Source: Gemmatimonadota bacterium
Lineage (GTDB): Bacteria > Gemmatimonadota > Gemmatimonadetes > Palauibacterales > Palauibacteraceae
Assembly: GCA_030598525.1 (NCBI GenBank)
Contig: JAUVPT010000035.1
Location: forward strand, 1-11,389
Direction of reading: 5' to 3'
Length of the DNA: 11,389 nt
The notes below the pieces were generated by a model, which was given only the letters and a program-made list of their open reading frames with translations, searched no databases and had not been told where the DNA came from. A program made the translations under genes and the position numbers. This document shows, piece by piece, positions 1-7,031 of this stretch; within the stretch, counting starts at the first letter, position 1; the number at the start of each line of letters is the position of its first letter.

Positions 1-1
1 G

Positions 2-106
2 GCTGTGAGGGCCCGGAGCGCGGAGAAGAAACAGGTCGTCATGCCGGTGCAGGAGTTTGTCGATCGTGTCCAGGATGAAGTCCGAACGCGGGCCCTCGTG
101 CCATGA
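2..106 (+). CDS. C-terminal end of an unidentified protein (partial, 5' end outside window)
   Basis: One frame is open from the left edge to a TGA at 104-106 and reads as a plausible protein tail of 34 residues. It is charged and helical in character, with segments such as EKKQVVMPVQEFVDRVQDEV, and ends in RTRALVP. The competing frame that extends the next gene leftward to a TTG at 57 gives an Arg/Ser-rich, unconvincing N-terminus, which favours this tail as the real coding frame here. I cannot name the family from so short a piece. If it is real, it lies 13 bases upstream of the GTG chosen for the PqqB-like gene and may be in the same operon. Confidence 0.5.
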   Translation, partial: AVRARSAEKKQVVMPVQEFVDRVQDEVRTRALVP

Positions 107-119
107 GACAGCCTCAGCC

Positions 120-1103
120 GTGACGCGGGGCCACGACCAGGCGTCTCACCGTCCGTGGACCCGCCGCGCCTTTGCCGTCGCGGTCGTGTGCGGAGCTCTG
201 GGAGCCAGGTTCAGGACGCTTCGGGCCCTGGGGCCAGCAGACGAATGGCTCGCAATCGTGCTCGGCTCGATCCAGGACGGGGGGCTTCCCCAGGCGGGAT
301 GTTACACCCAGCGGTGTGACAGGGCCCGGAATGATCCCCACTACGTGGCCTCACTCGGCATCGTGAATCCGGATTCTGGGAGTGCGTGGCTTGTGGACGC
401 TACACCCGACCTGATCCGGCAGATGGATCTCATTCCTGGCGCCGCCTTTCGAGCCCGGGCCTCCCGGCGTCGACCGTTCGAGGGGATTCTCCTCACACAT
501 GCGCACATCGGACACTACCTGGGCCTGGCTCTTCTCGGTCGCGAGGGTCTCGGGATCGAGCCGACTCCATGCTACTGCAGTGCCCTGATGGCCGAATTCC
601 TGGCGAACAACGGTCCATGGAGCCTCATGGTCGAGGAGGGGCGCCTGGATCTACGGGTCCTGGAGCCGGAGCGGCCGACGCTCCTGGCCGACGATCTGAG
701 CGTGACCGCTCTACAGGTTCCGCACCGTGGCGAGTACAGCGATACGCTGGGTTTTGTATTCGAGGGACCCCGTCGCTCGCTCCTGTACCTACCGGACATC
801 GACCGCTGGGACCAATGGGATCGGCGGGTCGAGGACGTGGTCGCCGGGGTCGATATCGCCCTCCTGGATTCGACCTTCTATTCGGCGGCGGAGCTTTCTG
901 GCAGAGACCAGTCGGAGGTTCCGCATCCACTCATCATCGATACGATGGAGCGCCTGGGTTCGCTGGCCAGGTCCGATCGGTCGATCGTTCTCACACACCT
1001 GAACAGCTCGAATCCCGTGCTCGACCCTGATGGCCCGGAACGGGAAGCGGTCCTCGCGGCGGGCTTCGAGGTCGCGCGCGCCGGACAGATCCACGCGCTG
1101 TGA
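120..1103 (+). CDS. PqqB-like metallo-beta-lactamase-fold hydrolase, possibly exported
   Basis: This is an MBL-fold protein of the PqqB-like subgroup, which also occurs in genomes as a stand-alone gene away from PQQ biosynthesis. With the GTG start at 120 it has 327 residues. Visible landmarks are the first strand LGSIQDGGLPQ (about 48-58), a CYTQRC pair (61-66), the metal-site motif THAHIGH (H127, H129, H132), a third His in VPHRGEYSDT (H202), the acidic PDID (226-229) and a late His in LTHLN (H293). The classical HxHxDH motif reads H-A-H-I-G-H here, so the Asp is Gly; I believe that is usual in this subgroup. Residues 14-30 (TRRAF followed by a hydrophobic run) look like a twin-arginine or Sec leader, so a periplasmic location is possible. 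The open frame extends to TTG 57 and ATG 75, but those starts overlap the upstream tail. The substrate is unknown, and a PQQ role cannot be claimed because no other pqq gene is present. The stop overlaps the next start (GTGA), implying coupling. Confidence 0.82.
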   Translation: MTRGHDQASHRPWTRRAFAVAVVCGALGARFRTLRALGPADEWLAIVLGSIQDGGLPQAGCYTQRCDRARNDPHYVASLGIVNPDSGSAWLVDATPDLIRQMDLIPGAAFRARASRRRPFEGILLTHAHIGHYLGLALLGREGLGIEPTPCYCSALMAEFLANNGPWSLMVEEGRLDLRVLEPERPTLLADDLSVTALQVPHRGEYSDTLGFVFEGPRRSLLYLPDIDRWDQWDRRVEDVVAGVDIALLDSTFYSAAELSGRDQSEVPHPLIIDTMERLGSLARSDRSIVLTHLNSSNPVLDPDGPEREAVLAAGFEVARAGQIHAL

Positions 1104-2086
1104 GCGTCGATCTCCTGAGCACTGCGCTCACGCGCGATGCCCGGATCGACGTTCCGTTGATCGGCGGCGCGATGTATCCGTGTGGCAACCCCGAACTCGT
1201 GGCGGCCGTTTCCGAGGCTGGCGGCATCGGGATCGTGCAGCCGGTGTCGCTGACGTACGTCCACGGGCACGAATTCCGGGACGGTCTCCGGTACATTCGA
1301 GAGTTGACCTCGCGTCCCATCGGGTTCAACGCGCTCATTGAGAAGTCGTCGCGTCGATACCAGGATCGCATGGTTACCTGGGTCGACGTGGCCCTCGAAG
1401 AGGGCGTTCGCTTCTTTGTAACGTCCCTCGGGAACCCGGCATGGGTCGTGGAGAGAGCCCGGCAGGTGGGCGGAGTCGTTTATCACGACGTGACCGAAAG
1501 GAAGTGGGCGCAGAAAGCCGTGGATGGAGGAGTGGACGGCTTGATCGCCGTCAACGACCGCGCGGGAGGACACGCCGGTCCTTACTCCGCGGAAGCGTTG
1601 CTGGACCAGCTGGGGGACATGGGACTGCCGGTGGTGTGCGCCGGAGGGATCGGAACGGAGGGTGACTTCCTCAGGGCTCTGCGGCTGGGATACGCTGGCG
1701 TGCAGATGGGCACGCGGTTCATCGCCACGGTCGAGTGCTCTGCCAGCGCTGCGTACAAGCAGGCGATCATCGCTGCAGAGGAAGACGACGTAGTATTGAG
1801 CGAGAAGGTAACTGGCGTTCCCCTCGCGGTTCTTCGAACACCTTACGTGGACTCAATGGGTACACGCGCCGGGCCGGTAGCCCGGCGTCTCCTGCGCGGC
1901 CGGCACACGAAACACTGGTTGCGCTCTTTCTACGCCGTGAAGTCGGGAATCCGGCTCGCGCGCGCCAACCGGGATGAGACCGGGCGCCGCCAGTTCTGGC
2001 AGGCGGGGAAGAGTGTCGCCGGAGTCCGGTCGATAGAGGACGCCGGCGAGATCGTCCGGCGCTTCGCGGCTGCCGCTAGTCGCTGA
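1100..2086 (+). CDS. Nitronate monooxygenase / 2-nitropropane dioxygenase family flavoprotein
   Basis: This is a 328-residue TIM-barrel FMN enzyme of the nitronate monooxygenase (NPD) family. Known members oxidise alkyl nitronates to carbonyl compounds and nitrite, and related members are enoyl reductases such as FabK. Landmarks are the N-terminal PLIGGAMYPCGNPELVAAVS (19-38), GGIG (41-44), the catalytic-type His in RAGGHAG (H158), the phosphate-binding AGGIGTEGDF (181-190) and MGTRF (203-207). The C-terminal FWQAGKSVAGV (299-309) is typical of the nitronate monooxygenase branch. No signal peptide or membrane segment is seen, so it is cytoplasmic. The GTG start shares bases with the TGA of the preceding MBL-fold gene, and only a weak GGA lies upstream, so translation probably depends on coupling. 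The 3' end overlaps the tail of the convergent ytxJ-like gene by 11 bases. The family call is firm, but the physiological substrate is not determined by the sequence. Confidence 0.88.
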   Translation: MSVDLLSTALTRDARIDVPLIGGAMYPCGNPELVAAVSEAGGIGIVQPVSLTYVHGHEFRDGLRYIRELTSRPIGFNALIEKSSRRYQDRMVTWVDVALEEGVRFFVTSLGNPAWVVERARQVGGVVYHDVTERKWAQKAVDGGVDGLIAVNDRAGGHAGPYSAEALLDQLGDMGLPVVCAGGIGTEGDFLRALRLGYAGVQMGTRFIATVECSASAAYKQAIIAAEEDDVVLSEKVTGVPLAVLRTPYVDSMGTRAGPVARRLLRGRHTKHWLRSFYAVKSGIRLARANRDETGRRQFWQAGKSVAGVRSIEDAGEIVRRFAAAASR

Positions 2087-2423
2087 CCTGTTCCGCGGTC
2101 GCCGCTGACAGCGCTTTGGCCGTGATGTAGGAATGCGATGCGTGCCACGCCGGCCTGCCATGTCGGATCAGGATGACCTGCGGCGTCTGGTGTCTTACGC
2201 CAAGCCGTTCCGCAGCTTCCCCGGAGATCCTGCGCTGTCGGATGACATCGATCCCGTACACGGGAATTTCGGCTTCGGCGCGTGCGAAGCATTCCACCTC
2301 AAGCATCGCCCGCAGACTGGTCCCGCACCGGCTCGAGTGCTTGTAGAGAAGGGCCATTGGCAGCCGCAGGACTTCGGCCAGCGTCGCCTCACCGTCCACG
2401 TTTCGAATCTCGTCGCTATCCAT
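2076..2423 (-). CDS. ytxJ: YtxJ-like monothiol bacilliredoxin (bacillithiol-system redox protein)
   Basis: This 115-residue thioredoxin-fold protein resembles YtxJ/BrxC, which removes bacillithiol from mixed disulfides on proteins. Landmarks are the active-site segment YKHSSRCGTS (27-36) with a single Cys33, the strand EIPVYGIDVI (52-61), GVRHQTPQVILI (75-86) with the cis-Pro-type Pro81, and WHASH (93-97), all characteristic of the family. The active site reads R-C-G-T-S where Bacillus proteins have a T-C-P-I-S-type motif, still a monothiol arrangement. A second Cys45 is nearby. It is the last gene of the minus-strand set, 21 bases after phzF. AAAGG at 2433-2437 (complement) is spaced 9 bases from the ATG. 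The stop lies inside the end of the convergent flavoenzyme gene. Presence of this family suggests, but does not prove, that the host makes bacillithiol or a related thiol. Confidence 0.87.
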   Translation of the reverse strand: MDSDEIRNVDGEATLAEVLRLPMALLYKHSSRCGTSLRAMLEVECFARAEAEIPVYGIDVIRQRRISGEAAERLGVRHQTPQVILIRHGRPAWHASHSYITAKALSAATAEQVSD

Positions 2424-2444
2424 TCGCCTCGACCTTTGAGATCG

Positions 2445-3245
2445 CTAGCCGAACAACTCACCCCGCAGCACGGTGACCGCCCTGCCGGCCAGGAGGACCC
2501 GGTCTGATCGGACGCGTACACCTACGGTTCCGCCGCGGTCCGATACCTGTCGTCCCAACAGGTCGTCGGTCCCGAGGCGACCGGCCCACCACGGTCCAAG
2601 GCAGCAATGCGCGGAGCCGGTTACCGGGTCCTCGTCCACACCGACGGCAGGGGCGAAGAAGCGCGAGACGAAGTCCACTCCGCTAGCCACAAGTTCGTTT
2701 CCCGCCCGAGCGGTAACCATGACGCCTCTCACCGCAACGGAGCTCAGAAGCTGAAAGTCCGGACGAAGGGCCCGAACGGTGGTTTCGTCCGCGACCTCGA
2801 CCAGGATGTCGAATCGGTTCCGGGCCACCGCCACCGGAGAGACGCCTCCCAGCGAGTCCAGCAGGCCCGGAGGTGCCTCACAGGTCTCGGCGTACTCGGC
2901 GGGGAAGTCCATCTCGATTCCGTCACCACGCCTCGTCGCAGCAAGTCGGCCGCTGAGAGTGTCGAAAAGGGCCGGCTCTTTGGGGTCGAGAAGTCCCTCC
3001 TCCCACAACGCATGAGCGCTGGCCAGGGTCGCGTGACCGCATAGCTCGACCTCCACTGCCGGTGTGAACCAGCGCAGAGAGTACGAGTGCTGCCTCGAAT
3101 GCAGGAACGCGGTTTCGGACAGGTTCATCTCACGCGCGACGTCCTGCATCCAGTCGGGCTCGGCCGGGCTCTCCAACAGACACACGGCCGCCGGGTTTCC
3201 GGCAAATGGTCGATCGGTAAACGCATCGATCTGGAGTACTCTCAT
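2445..3245 (-). CDS. PhzF family isomerase/epimerase
   Basis: This 266-residue protein has the full PhzF signature. In phenazine producers PhzF isomerises trans-2,3-dihydro-3-hydroxyanthranilate, but most bacterial homologues are uncharacterised isomerases. Landmarks are the opening RVLQIDAFTDRPFAGNPAAV (2-21), the catalytic Glu in NLSETAF (E44), ELCGHATLASAH (67-78, H71) and DEDPVTGSAH (204-213, D206 and S211). These match the E45/H74/D208/S213 set of PhzF. The open frame extends further upstream, but ATG 3245 starts exactly at the conserved N-terminus. AGGA lies 9 bases before it, and the ATG overlaps the mtnA TGA as ATGA, indicating translational coupling. No other phenazine gene is nearby, so phenazine synthesis is unlikely. 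A housekeeping isomerisation or metabolite-repair role beside MtnA is a guess. Confidence 0.9.
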   Translation of the reverse strand: MRVLQIDAFTDRPFAGNPAAVCLLESPAEPDWMQDVAREMNLSETAFLHSRQHSYSLRWFTPAVEVELCGHATLASAHALWEEGLLDPKEPALFDTLSGRLAATRRGDGIEMDFPAEYAETCEAPPGLLDSLGGVSPVAVARNRFDILVEVADETTVRALRPDFQLLSSVAVRGVMVTARAGNELVASGVDFVSRFFAPAVGVDEDPVTGSAHCCLGPWWAGRLGTDDLLGRQVSDRGGTVGVRVRSDRVLLAGRAVTVLRGELFG

Positions 3246-4369
3246 CCTCGCGCGTCCTCTCCAATAGCCTTGTCGGGAAACAGCGATGCCAGGCCCTTCC
3301 GGCTCGCGGGGCATACGCCACGCTCGGTAATGAGCCCCGTTACGAGCCGCGCCGGCGTTACGTCAAAGCCGAAATTCGCGATGCGGCTTCCCTCACGCGT
3401 GATCCGGACGGACGTCATCCGACCGTCGGGCCCCAGTCCACGCACCTGGGACACTTCGGATCCATCCCGCTCCTCGATGGGGATCTCCCCGGCTTCGCCC
3501 TCGCCCAGTTTCCAGTCGATGGACGACCCCGGGACGGCCGCGTAGAAGGGCACCTCGCAGTCGCGGGCGGCCACGGCTTTCATGTAGGTGCCGATCTTAT
3601 TGCACACGTCGCCGGCGGAGGTGGTTCGATCCGTGCCCGTGATCACGGCATCCACCCTTCCCGTTCGAAGAAGGTGGCCCGACGCGTTGTCGGTGATCAC
3701 AGTGTGCGGGATTCCCTCCTCGGCGAGCTCCCAGGCCGTGAGTCCGGCGCCCTGGTTCCTCGGCCGAGTCTCACTGACCCAGACGTGCAGGGGAATGCCG
3801 GAGCGGTGGGCCCGATACACCGGAGCCAGGGCGGTGCCCCAGTCGACGGTGGCGAGCCAGCCGGCGTTGCAGTGAGTCAGGATCTGCAACTCCCCGGATG
3901 GGGTGTCGGAGGCAGCCAGCTGCTCGAAGATGCCCACGCCATGGAGGCCGATCGCCCGGCATGCATCCACGTCAGCCTCTGCCATGGCCCCCGCGTGCTC
4001 GAACGCGGCGGCTTCCCGGCTCGCCGGAGCGACAGGGCGGAGCTTCTCGACCATGTCCTTCAAGGCCCAACCGAGGTTCACGGCCGTCGGGCGGGTGCTC
4101 GACAGCCGACGCGCCGCTGACTCGAGCCCACCGTCCGATGGGTCCGAGCGGGCGCCCAGGGCCATTCCGTACGCGGCGGTCACGCCAATCAGGGGCGCCC
4201 CGCGCACCCACATCTCCCGAATGGCCCTTTCCGCGTCGTGAAGGGTCTCCAGGAGTACGAAGCGGAGTTCGTGGGGAAGCCTCGTCTGGTCGATGATCTC
4301 TGGCACCGGCGGGGCTCCCGATGGCTCTGCAAGCCGGATCGACCGTGTGCCCCGTCCGTTCACGAGCAT
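3242..4369 (-). CDS. mtnA: S-methyl-5-thioribose-1-phosphate isomerase (methionine salvage)
   Basis: MtnA converts 5-methylthioribose-1-phosphate to 5-methylthioribulose-1-phosphate in the methionine salvage pathway. The 375-residue product shows the family marks: IIDQTRLPHEL (25-35), MWVRGAPLIGVTAAYG (53-68), THCNAGWLATVDWGTA (165-180, catalytic Cys167), VSETRPRNQGAGLTAWEL (198-215), TDNAS (226-230), GTDRTTSAGDVCNKIGT (245-261, Asp247), FYAAVPGSSID (275-285) and FGFDVTPARLVTGLITE (333-349). Cys and Asp match the catalytic pair of Bacillus MtnA and separate it from eIF2B regulatory subunits. The frame is open up to 4669, but that part overlaps the cardiolipin synthase gene and reads as nonsense. 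ATG 4369 has GAAGG spaced 7 bases upstream and follows the synthase stop by 13 bases. The length is slightly above the usual of about 350. Its stop is coupled to phzF. No mtnK, mtnB or other salvage gene lies in the window, so the rest of the pathway is elsewhere or absent. Confidence 0.93.
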   Translation of the reverse strand: MLVNGRGTRSIRLAEPSGAPPVPEIIDQTRLPHELRFVLLETLHDAERAIREMWVRGAPLIGVTAAYGMALGARSDPSDGGLESAARRLSSTRPTAVNLGWALKDMVEKLRPVAPASREAAAFEHAGAMAEADVDACRAIGLHGVGIFEQLAASDTPSGELQILTHCNAGWLATVDWGTALAPVYRAHRSGIPLHVWVSETRPRNQGAGLTAWELAEEGIPHTVITDNASGHLLRTGRVDAVITGTDRTTSAGDVCNKIGTYMKAVAARDCEVPFYAAVPGSSIDWKLGEGEAGEIPIEERDGSEVSQVRGLGPDGRMTSVRITREGSRIANFGFDVTPARLVTGLITERGVCPASRKGLASLFPDKAIGEDARG

Positions 4370-4382
4370 TCGAGCGCCTTCG

Positions 4383-5825
4383 TCAGAGGTAGGGGGAGAA
4401 CAGCCAGGCCGCCCCGTCGCGCAGCTTGATCGGGAGGCTGCGGCGGTCCAGCTCGTCCCGCGACAGTGGGCGCGCATCTTCGATCGTCTCCGCCACGATG
4501 TCGTCCAGAATCGAGACGAGGTCGGGGTCGTAGCACTCCACGTTGAACTCGAAGTTGAGGCGAAGGCTGCGCGGATCCCAATTCCCGGAGCCAAACAGCG
4601 CCCACCCATCGTCCACCAGCATGAGTTTCGTGTGATCGAAAGGAGCCGGGCTGAGCCAGATTCGCGCACCGTACTCCATGACCTGCGCCAGTTGGGCGCG
4701 CATCGCCCACCCGACGATCCGCAGGTTGCTGGTTTCGGGCAACACGATGTCCAACCGCACGCCCGAGAGCGCGACCACGTTCAAAGCCGTCAGCAGGGCC
4801 TGGTCCGGCAGGAAGTACGGGGTCACGATGCGGACATGTCGGTCCGCCGCCCTGAGTCCGGCCAGGATGGTCCAGACCAGCTTCTCGAAGTCGTCGTCCG
4901 GTCCATCGCTCACCCCGCGTGCGGTGGACGAACCGACGGGAGAGATCGGCGGGCACCAGAGGTCTCCGTCCAGGTGCTCGCCCGTCGTGTGCGTCCAGTC
5001 CTGTGCGAAAGCGCTGACAAGATGGGAGACCACCGGGCCCTCGAGCTTGAATTGCACGTCTCTCGTGGGGTACGCCGTATCGAGCTTCAGGTACGATCCC
5101 TCCCGGATGTTCATCCCCCCGGTGAAACCGAGCGCTCCATCCACGACCAGGATCTTGCGGTGGTTCCGCAGGTTCATGTAGGGCATGCGCCACGGGACCA
5201 TCCCGCCCCCGAACTGCGCCACTCGGACCCCTCGGTCGCGCAGAATCGCTGGAGCTCGAGGTTTGCTGTACGCCGCACCGACGCCGTCGATGAGGACCCG
5301 GACCTGTACCCCCCGCCGCACGGCTGCGCTCAGCTCTTCCACGAACTCCTGACCCGCACGGTCCATGTCGAAGATGTAGGTCTCGAGTGCCACGGACGTG
5401 ACTGCTCCCCGGATCGCATCCAGCATCGCGGGATACGCCGCGTCTCCGTTTCGCAGCGGCTCGATCCGGTTTCCAGCCGTGAGCTCGTTGTGGGTGACCC
5501 TGTCCACGGCCCTGGCAAGCGGCTGCAACGTCTCGTCGATCGGCGGTGTGGGCATCCGCGGAGCCAGGGTAGGCGGAAGCCGTCGTGGAACCGGAATCCG
5601 ATCCATGCTGGCGTGGATCTCTGATCCCCGACGCTTGATCCGATTGATGCCGAACACCAGGTAGAGAATGGATCCGACCACCGGCGCGAGCCAGGCGAGC
5701 CCGATCCACCCGACGGCAGCCCGAACCTCTCTCTTGTGGAGGAGAATGTGCGTGGAGACGATCAACGAGAGGAGGAATGCCAACGTCCCCGCGACGAACG
5801 GCCATGCTGTTTGAAGCATTGTCAC
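4383..5825 (-). CDS. cls: Cardiolipin synthase (phospholipase D superfamily, membrane anchored)
   Basis: This 480-residue bacterial ClsA-type cardiolipin synthase condenses two phosphatidylglycerol molecules to cardiolipin and glycerol at the inner membrane. Two N-terminal membrane segments (about 8-26 and 38-60) include the typical AAVGWIGLAWLAPVVGSILY (36-55). Two phospholipase D domains follow. The first carries NHRKILVVD (221-229; H222, K224, D229) followed by GFTGGMNI. The second carries DHTKLMLVDDGWALFGSGNW (397-416; H398, K400, D405). Both HxKxxxxD motifs are intact, and the length is normal for the family. A GTG at 5825 has AGGAG 9 bases upstream; an ATG two codons later (5819) is possible but worse spaced. 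It is the first gene of the minus-strand set leading into mtnA. A 502-codon open frame on the same strand in another register over this gene is a high-G+C shadow. Confidence 0.95.
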   Translation of the reverse strand: MTMLQTAWPFVAGTLAFLLSLIVSTHILLHKREVRAAVGWIGLAWLAPVVGSILYLVFGINRIKRRGSEIHASMDRIPVPRRLPPTLAPRMPTPPIDETLQPLARAVDRVTHNELTAGNRIEPLRNGDAAYPAMLDAIRGAVTSVALETYIFDMDRAGQEFVEELSAAVRRGVQVRVLIDGVGAAYSKPRAPAILRDRGVRVAQFGGGMVPWRMPYMNLRNHRKILVVDGALGFTGGMNIREGSYLKLDTAYPTRDVQFKLEGPVVSHLVSAFAQDWTHTTGEHLDGDLWCPPISPVGSSTARGVSDGPDDDFEKLVWTILAGLRAADRHVRIVTPYFLPDQALLTALNVVALSGVRLDIVLPETSNLRIVGWAMRAQLAQVMEYGARIWLSPAPFDHTKLMLVDDGWALFGSGNWDPRSLRLNFEFNVECYDPDLVSILDDIVAETIEDARPLSRDELDRRSLPIKLRDGAAWLFSPYL

Positions 5826-5948
5826 GTGTGGCGGCTCCTGGCTTTCGAATCCCCGTTGACGGCAGCACGGTATCGCACGTTACCTTACGGTTCCACTGGC
5901 GGGCGCAACAGGTTTCTGCGCCGACCTCAACGGTTGCACGGGATACCG
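5826..5948. promoter_or_regulatory. Divergent promoter region between cls and the AI-2E family gene
   Basis: This 123-base spacer must hold promoters for both directions. On the plus strand TTGACG (5856-5861) is followed 19 bases later by TACCTT (5881-5886), which fits a TTG / TAnnTT type promoter better than an E. coli one. On the minus strand TTGCGC (complement of 5903-5908) lies 15 bases before TAAGGT (complement of 5882-5887). The two candidate -10 boxes therefore use almost the same bases. All matches are partial, and I rate the exact elements as weak. No strong hairpin or gene was seen here. Confidence 0.3.
5835..5839 (-). promoter_or_regulatory. Ribosome binding site of cls
   Basis: The complement reads AGGAG, 9 bases before GTG 5825 and 15 before ATG 5819. 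The spacing decides in favour of the GTG start for the cardiolipin synthase. This is the clearest Shine-Dalgarno site in the window. Confidence 0.6.
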
Positions 5949-7031
5949 ATGACCAACGGGCCAGGACTCACAAAGGCGGCGCGTTTTCTCCTGTATGGGG
6001 CCGCATTCGTCGTCCTTGTGGCGGGTGTGCGAATGGCGGAGCCCATCCTGGTCCCGTTCCTCCTGGCCGTTATGCTGGCCGTGATCTGCGCGACGCCGCT
6101 GCACTGGCTGCAGCGAAAAGGGCTGCCCACCTGGCTGTCGGTGCTGCTGATCGTGCTGGTGCTGCTTGGAATGGGGACCATGGCGGGCACTCTGATCGGG
6201 ACATCACTGATCGACTTCACGCGCTCGCTGCCGGGCTACCAGGTCCTCCTGGAGCGGGAGGTGGCGGAGCTCGTGGCGTGGTTGTCCGGTCACGGATTCG
6301 AGGTATCGGGTCAGATCCTGGCAGACTCGTTCGACCCTGGTGAGATCCTCCGCATCGTGGGTCGGATCTTCACTGGCGTGGGCGACGTACTGGGCAAGAT
6401 CGCCCTGATCCTGATCATCACGGTGTTCATCCTGCTCGAAATCTCGGGTTTCTCGGCAAAGGTCCGTTCGGCTTTCCCCAATGCGGACCGCAGCCTGCTG
6501 CCGATCGCGGAGATCAACGACAACGTGCGCCGGTACCTCGCCCTGAAGACGCTGATCAGTCTCACGACCGGGGTGCTGGTCGCCTTGTGGCTTAAGATCA
6601 TCGGGGTGGACTACGCGCTGCTCTGGGGGCTGCTGGCTTTCCTCTTGAACTACATCCCGAGCATCGGGTCCTTCATCGCGGCGATCCCGGCGGTAATGCT
6701 GGCTTTCCTCCAGCTTGGGCCGGGTGACGGGACGCTGACGGCCATCGGCTACCTGGTCATCAATACGGCCATCGGGAACTTCATAGAGCCGAGGGTGATG
6801 GGAGAGGGCATGGGGCTCTCTACGCTCGTCGTCTTCCTGTCCCTGATCTTCTGGGGCTGGGTATTGGGCCCGGTCGGCATGCTGCTTTCCGTGCCCCTCA
6901 CGATGATCATGAAGATCGTGCTCGAGGCCAACGACGAAACGCGCTGGATGGCGGTGCTCCTGGGCTCGAGACCAGCAGAGGTCGTGGTAGGAGGCGCAGA
7001 GGACGAGCCGGCCGAGTGGGTGGGCTCGTGA
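5949..7031 (+). CDS. AI-2E family transporter (polytopic membrane protein)
   Basis: This 360-residue polytopic inner-membrane protein belongs to the AI-2E (YdiK/PerM/TqsA-like) superfamily. Hydrophobic segments lie at about 12-28, 30-50, 62-86, 150-167, 203-220, 225-258, 263-280 and 292-322, separated by a soluble loop at about 87-148, the usual plan. Family motifs are PFLLAVMLAVICATPLHWL (36-54), NYIPSIGSFIAAIPAV (234-249), FIEPRVMGEGMGLSTLVVF (278-296) and GPVGMLLSVPL (307-317). The frame extends to 5736 but would overlap cls antisense and adds a non-membrane, Arg-rich stretch. ATG 5949 is the natural start, with only a weak GGGA upstream. Despite the family name, few members move autoinducer-2; some are Na+/H+ antiporters or exporters of other solutes. 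Its stop overlaps the GTG of the PLP-enzyme gene, so the two are probably translated together. Confidence 0.9.
   Translation: MTNGPGLTKAARFLLYGAAFVVLVAGVRMAEPILVPFLLAVMLAVICATPLHWLQRKGLPTWLSVLLIVLVLLGMGTMAGTLIGTSLIDFTRSLPGYQVLLEREVAELVAWLSGHGFEVSGQILADSFDPGEILRIVGRIFTGVGDVLGKIALILIITVFILLEISGFSAKVRSAFPNADRSLLPIAEINDNVRRYLALKTLISLTTGVLVALWLKIIGVDYALLWGLLAFLLNYIPSIGSFIAAIPAVMLAFLQLGPGDGTLTAIGYLVINTAIGNFIEPRVMGEGMGLSTLVVFLSLIFWGWVLGPVGMLLSVPLTMIMKIVLEANDETRWMAVLLGSRPAEVVVGGAEDEPAEWVGS

Noticed and set aside
2445..3245. Evidence for a phenazine biosynthesis cluster from PhzF
   Set aside because: No other phz gene is present. PhzF homologues are common in non-producers.
4370..4669. N-terminal extension of mtnA to 4669
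   Set aside because: It lies within cls, is Ser/Arg/Trp-rich nonsense, and the ATG at 4369 has a well-placed ribosome binding site and the family's normal N-terminus.
4293..5624. A 443-codon plus-strand open frame opposite cls
   Set aside because: It is antisense to a well-supported gene and has a low-complexity, charged composition typical of the complement of high-G+C coding DNA.
4360..5868. A 502-codon open frame on the minus strand overlapping cls in another register
   Set aside because: The translation is Arg/Gly/Pro-rich with no domain, and cls in the neighbouring frame has both intact catalytic motifs. It is a G+C-driven shadow.
5736..5948. N-terminal extension of the AI-2E family gene to 5736
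   Set aside because: It runs antisense through the cls start and the divergent promoter, and the added residues are unlike a membrane protein N-terminus.
5949..7031. Quorum-sensing autoinducer-2 exporter
   Set aside because: The family name is historical. Nothing nearby (no luxS or lsr genes) supports an autoinducer role.
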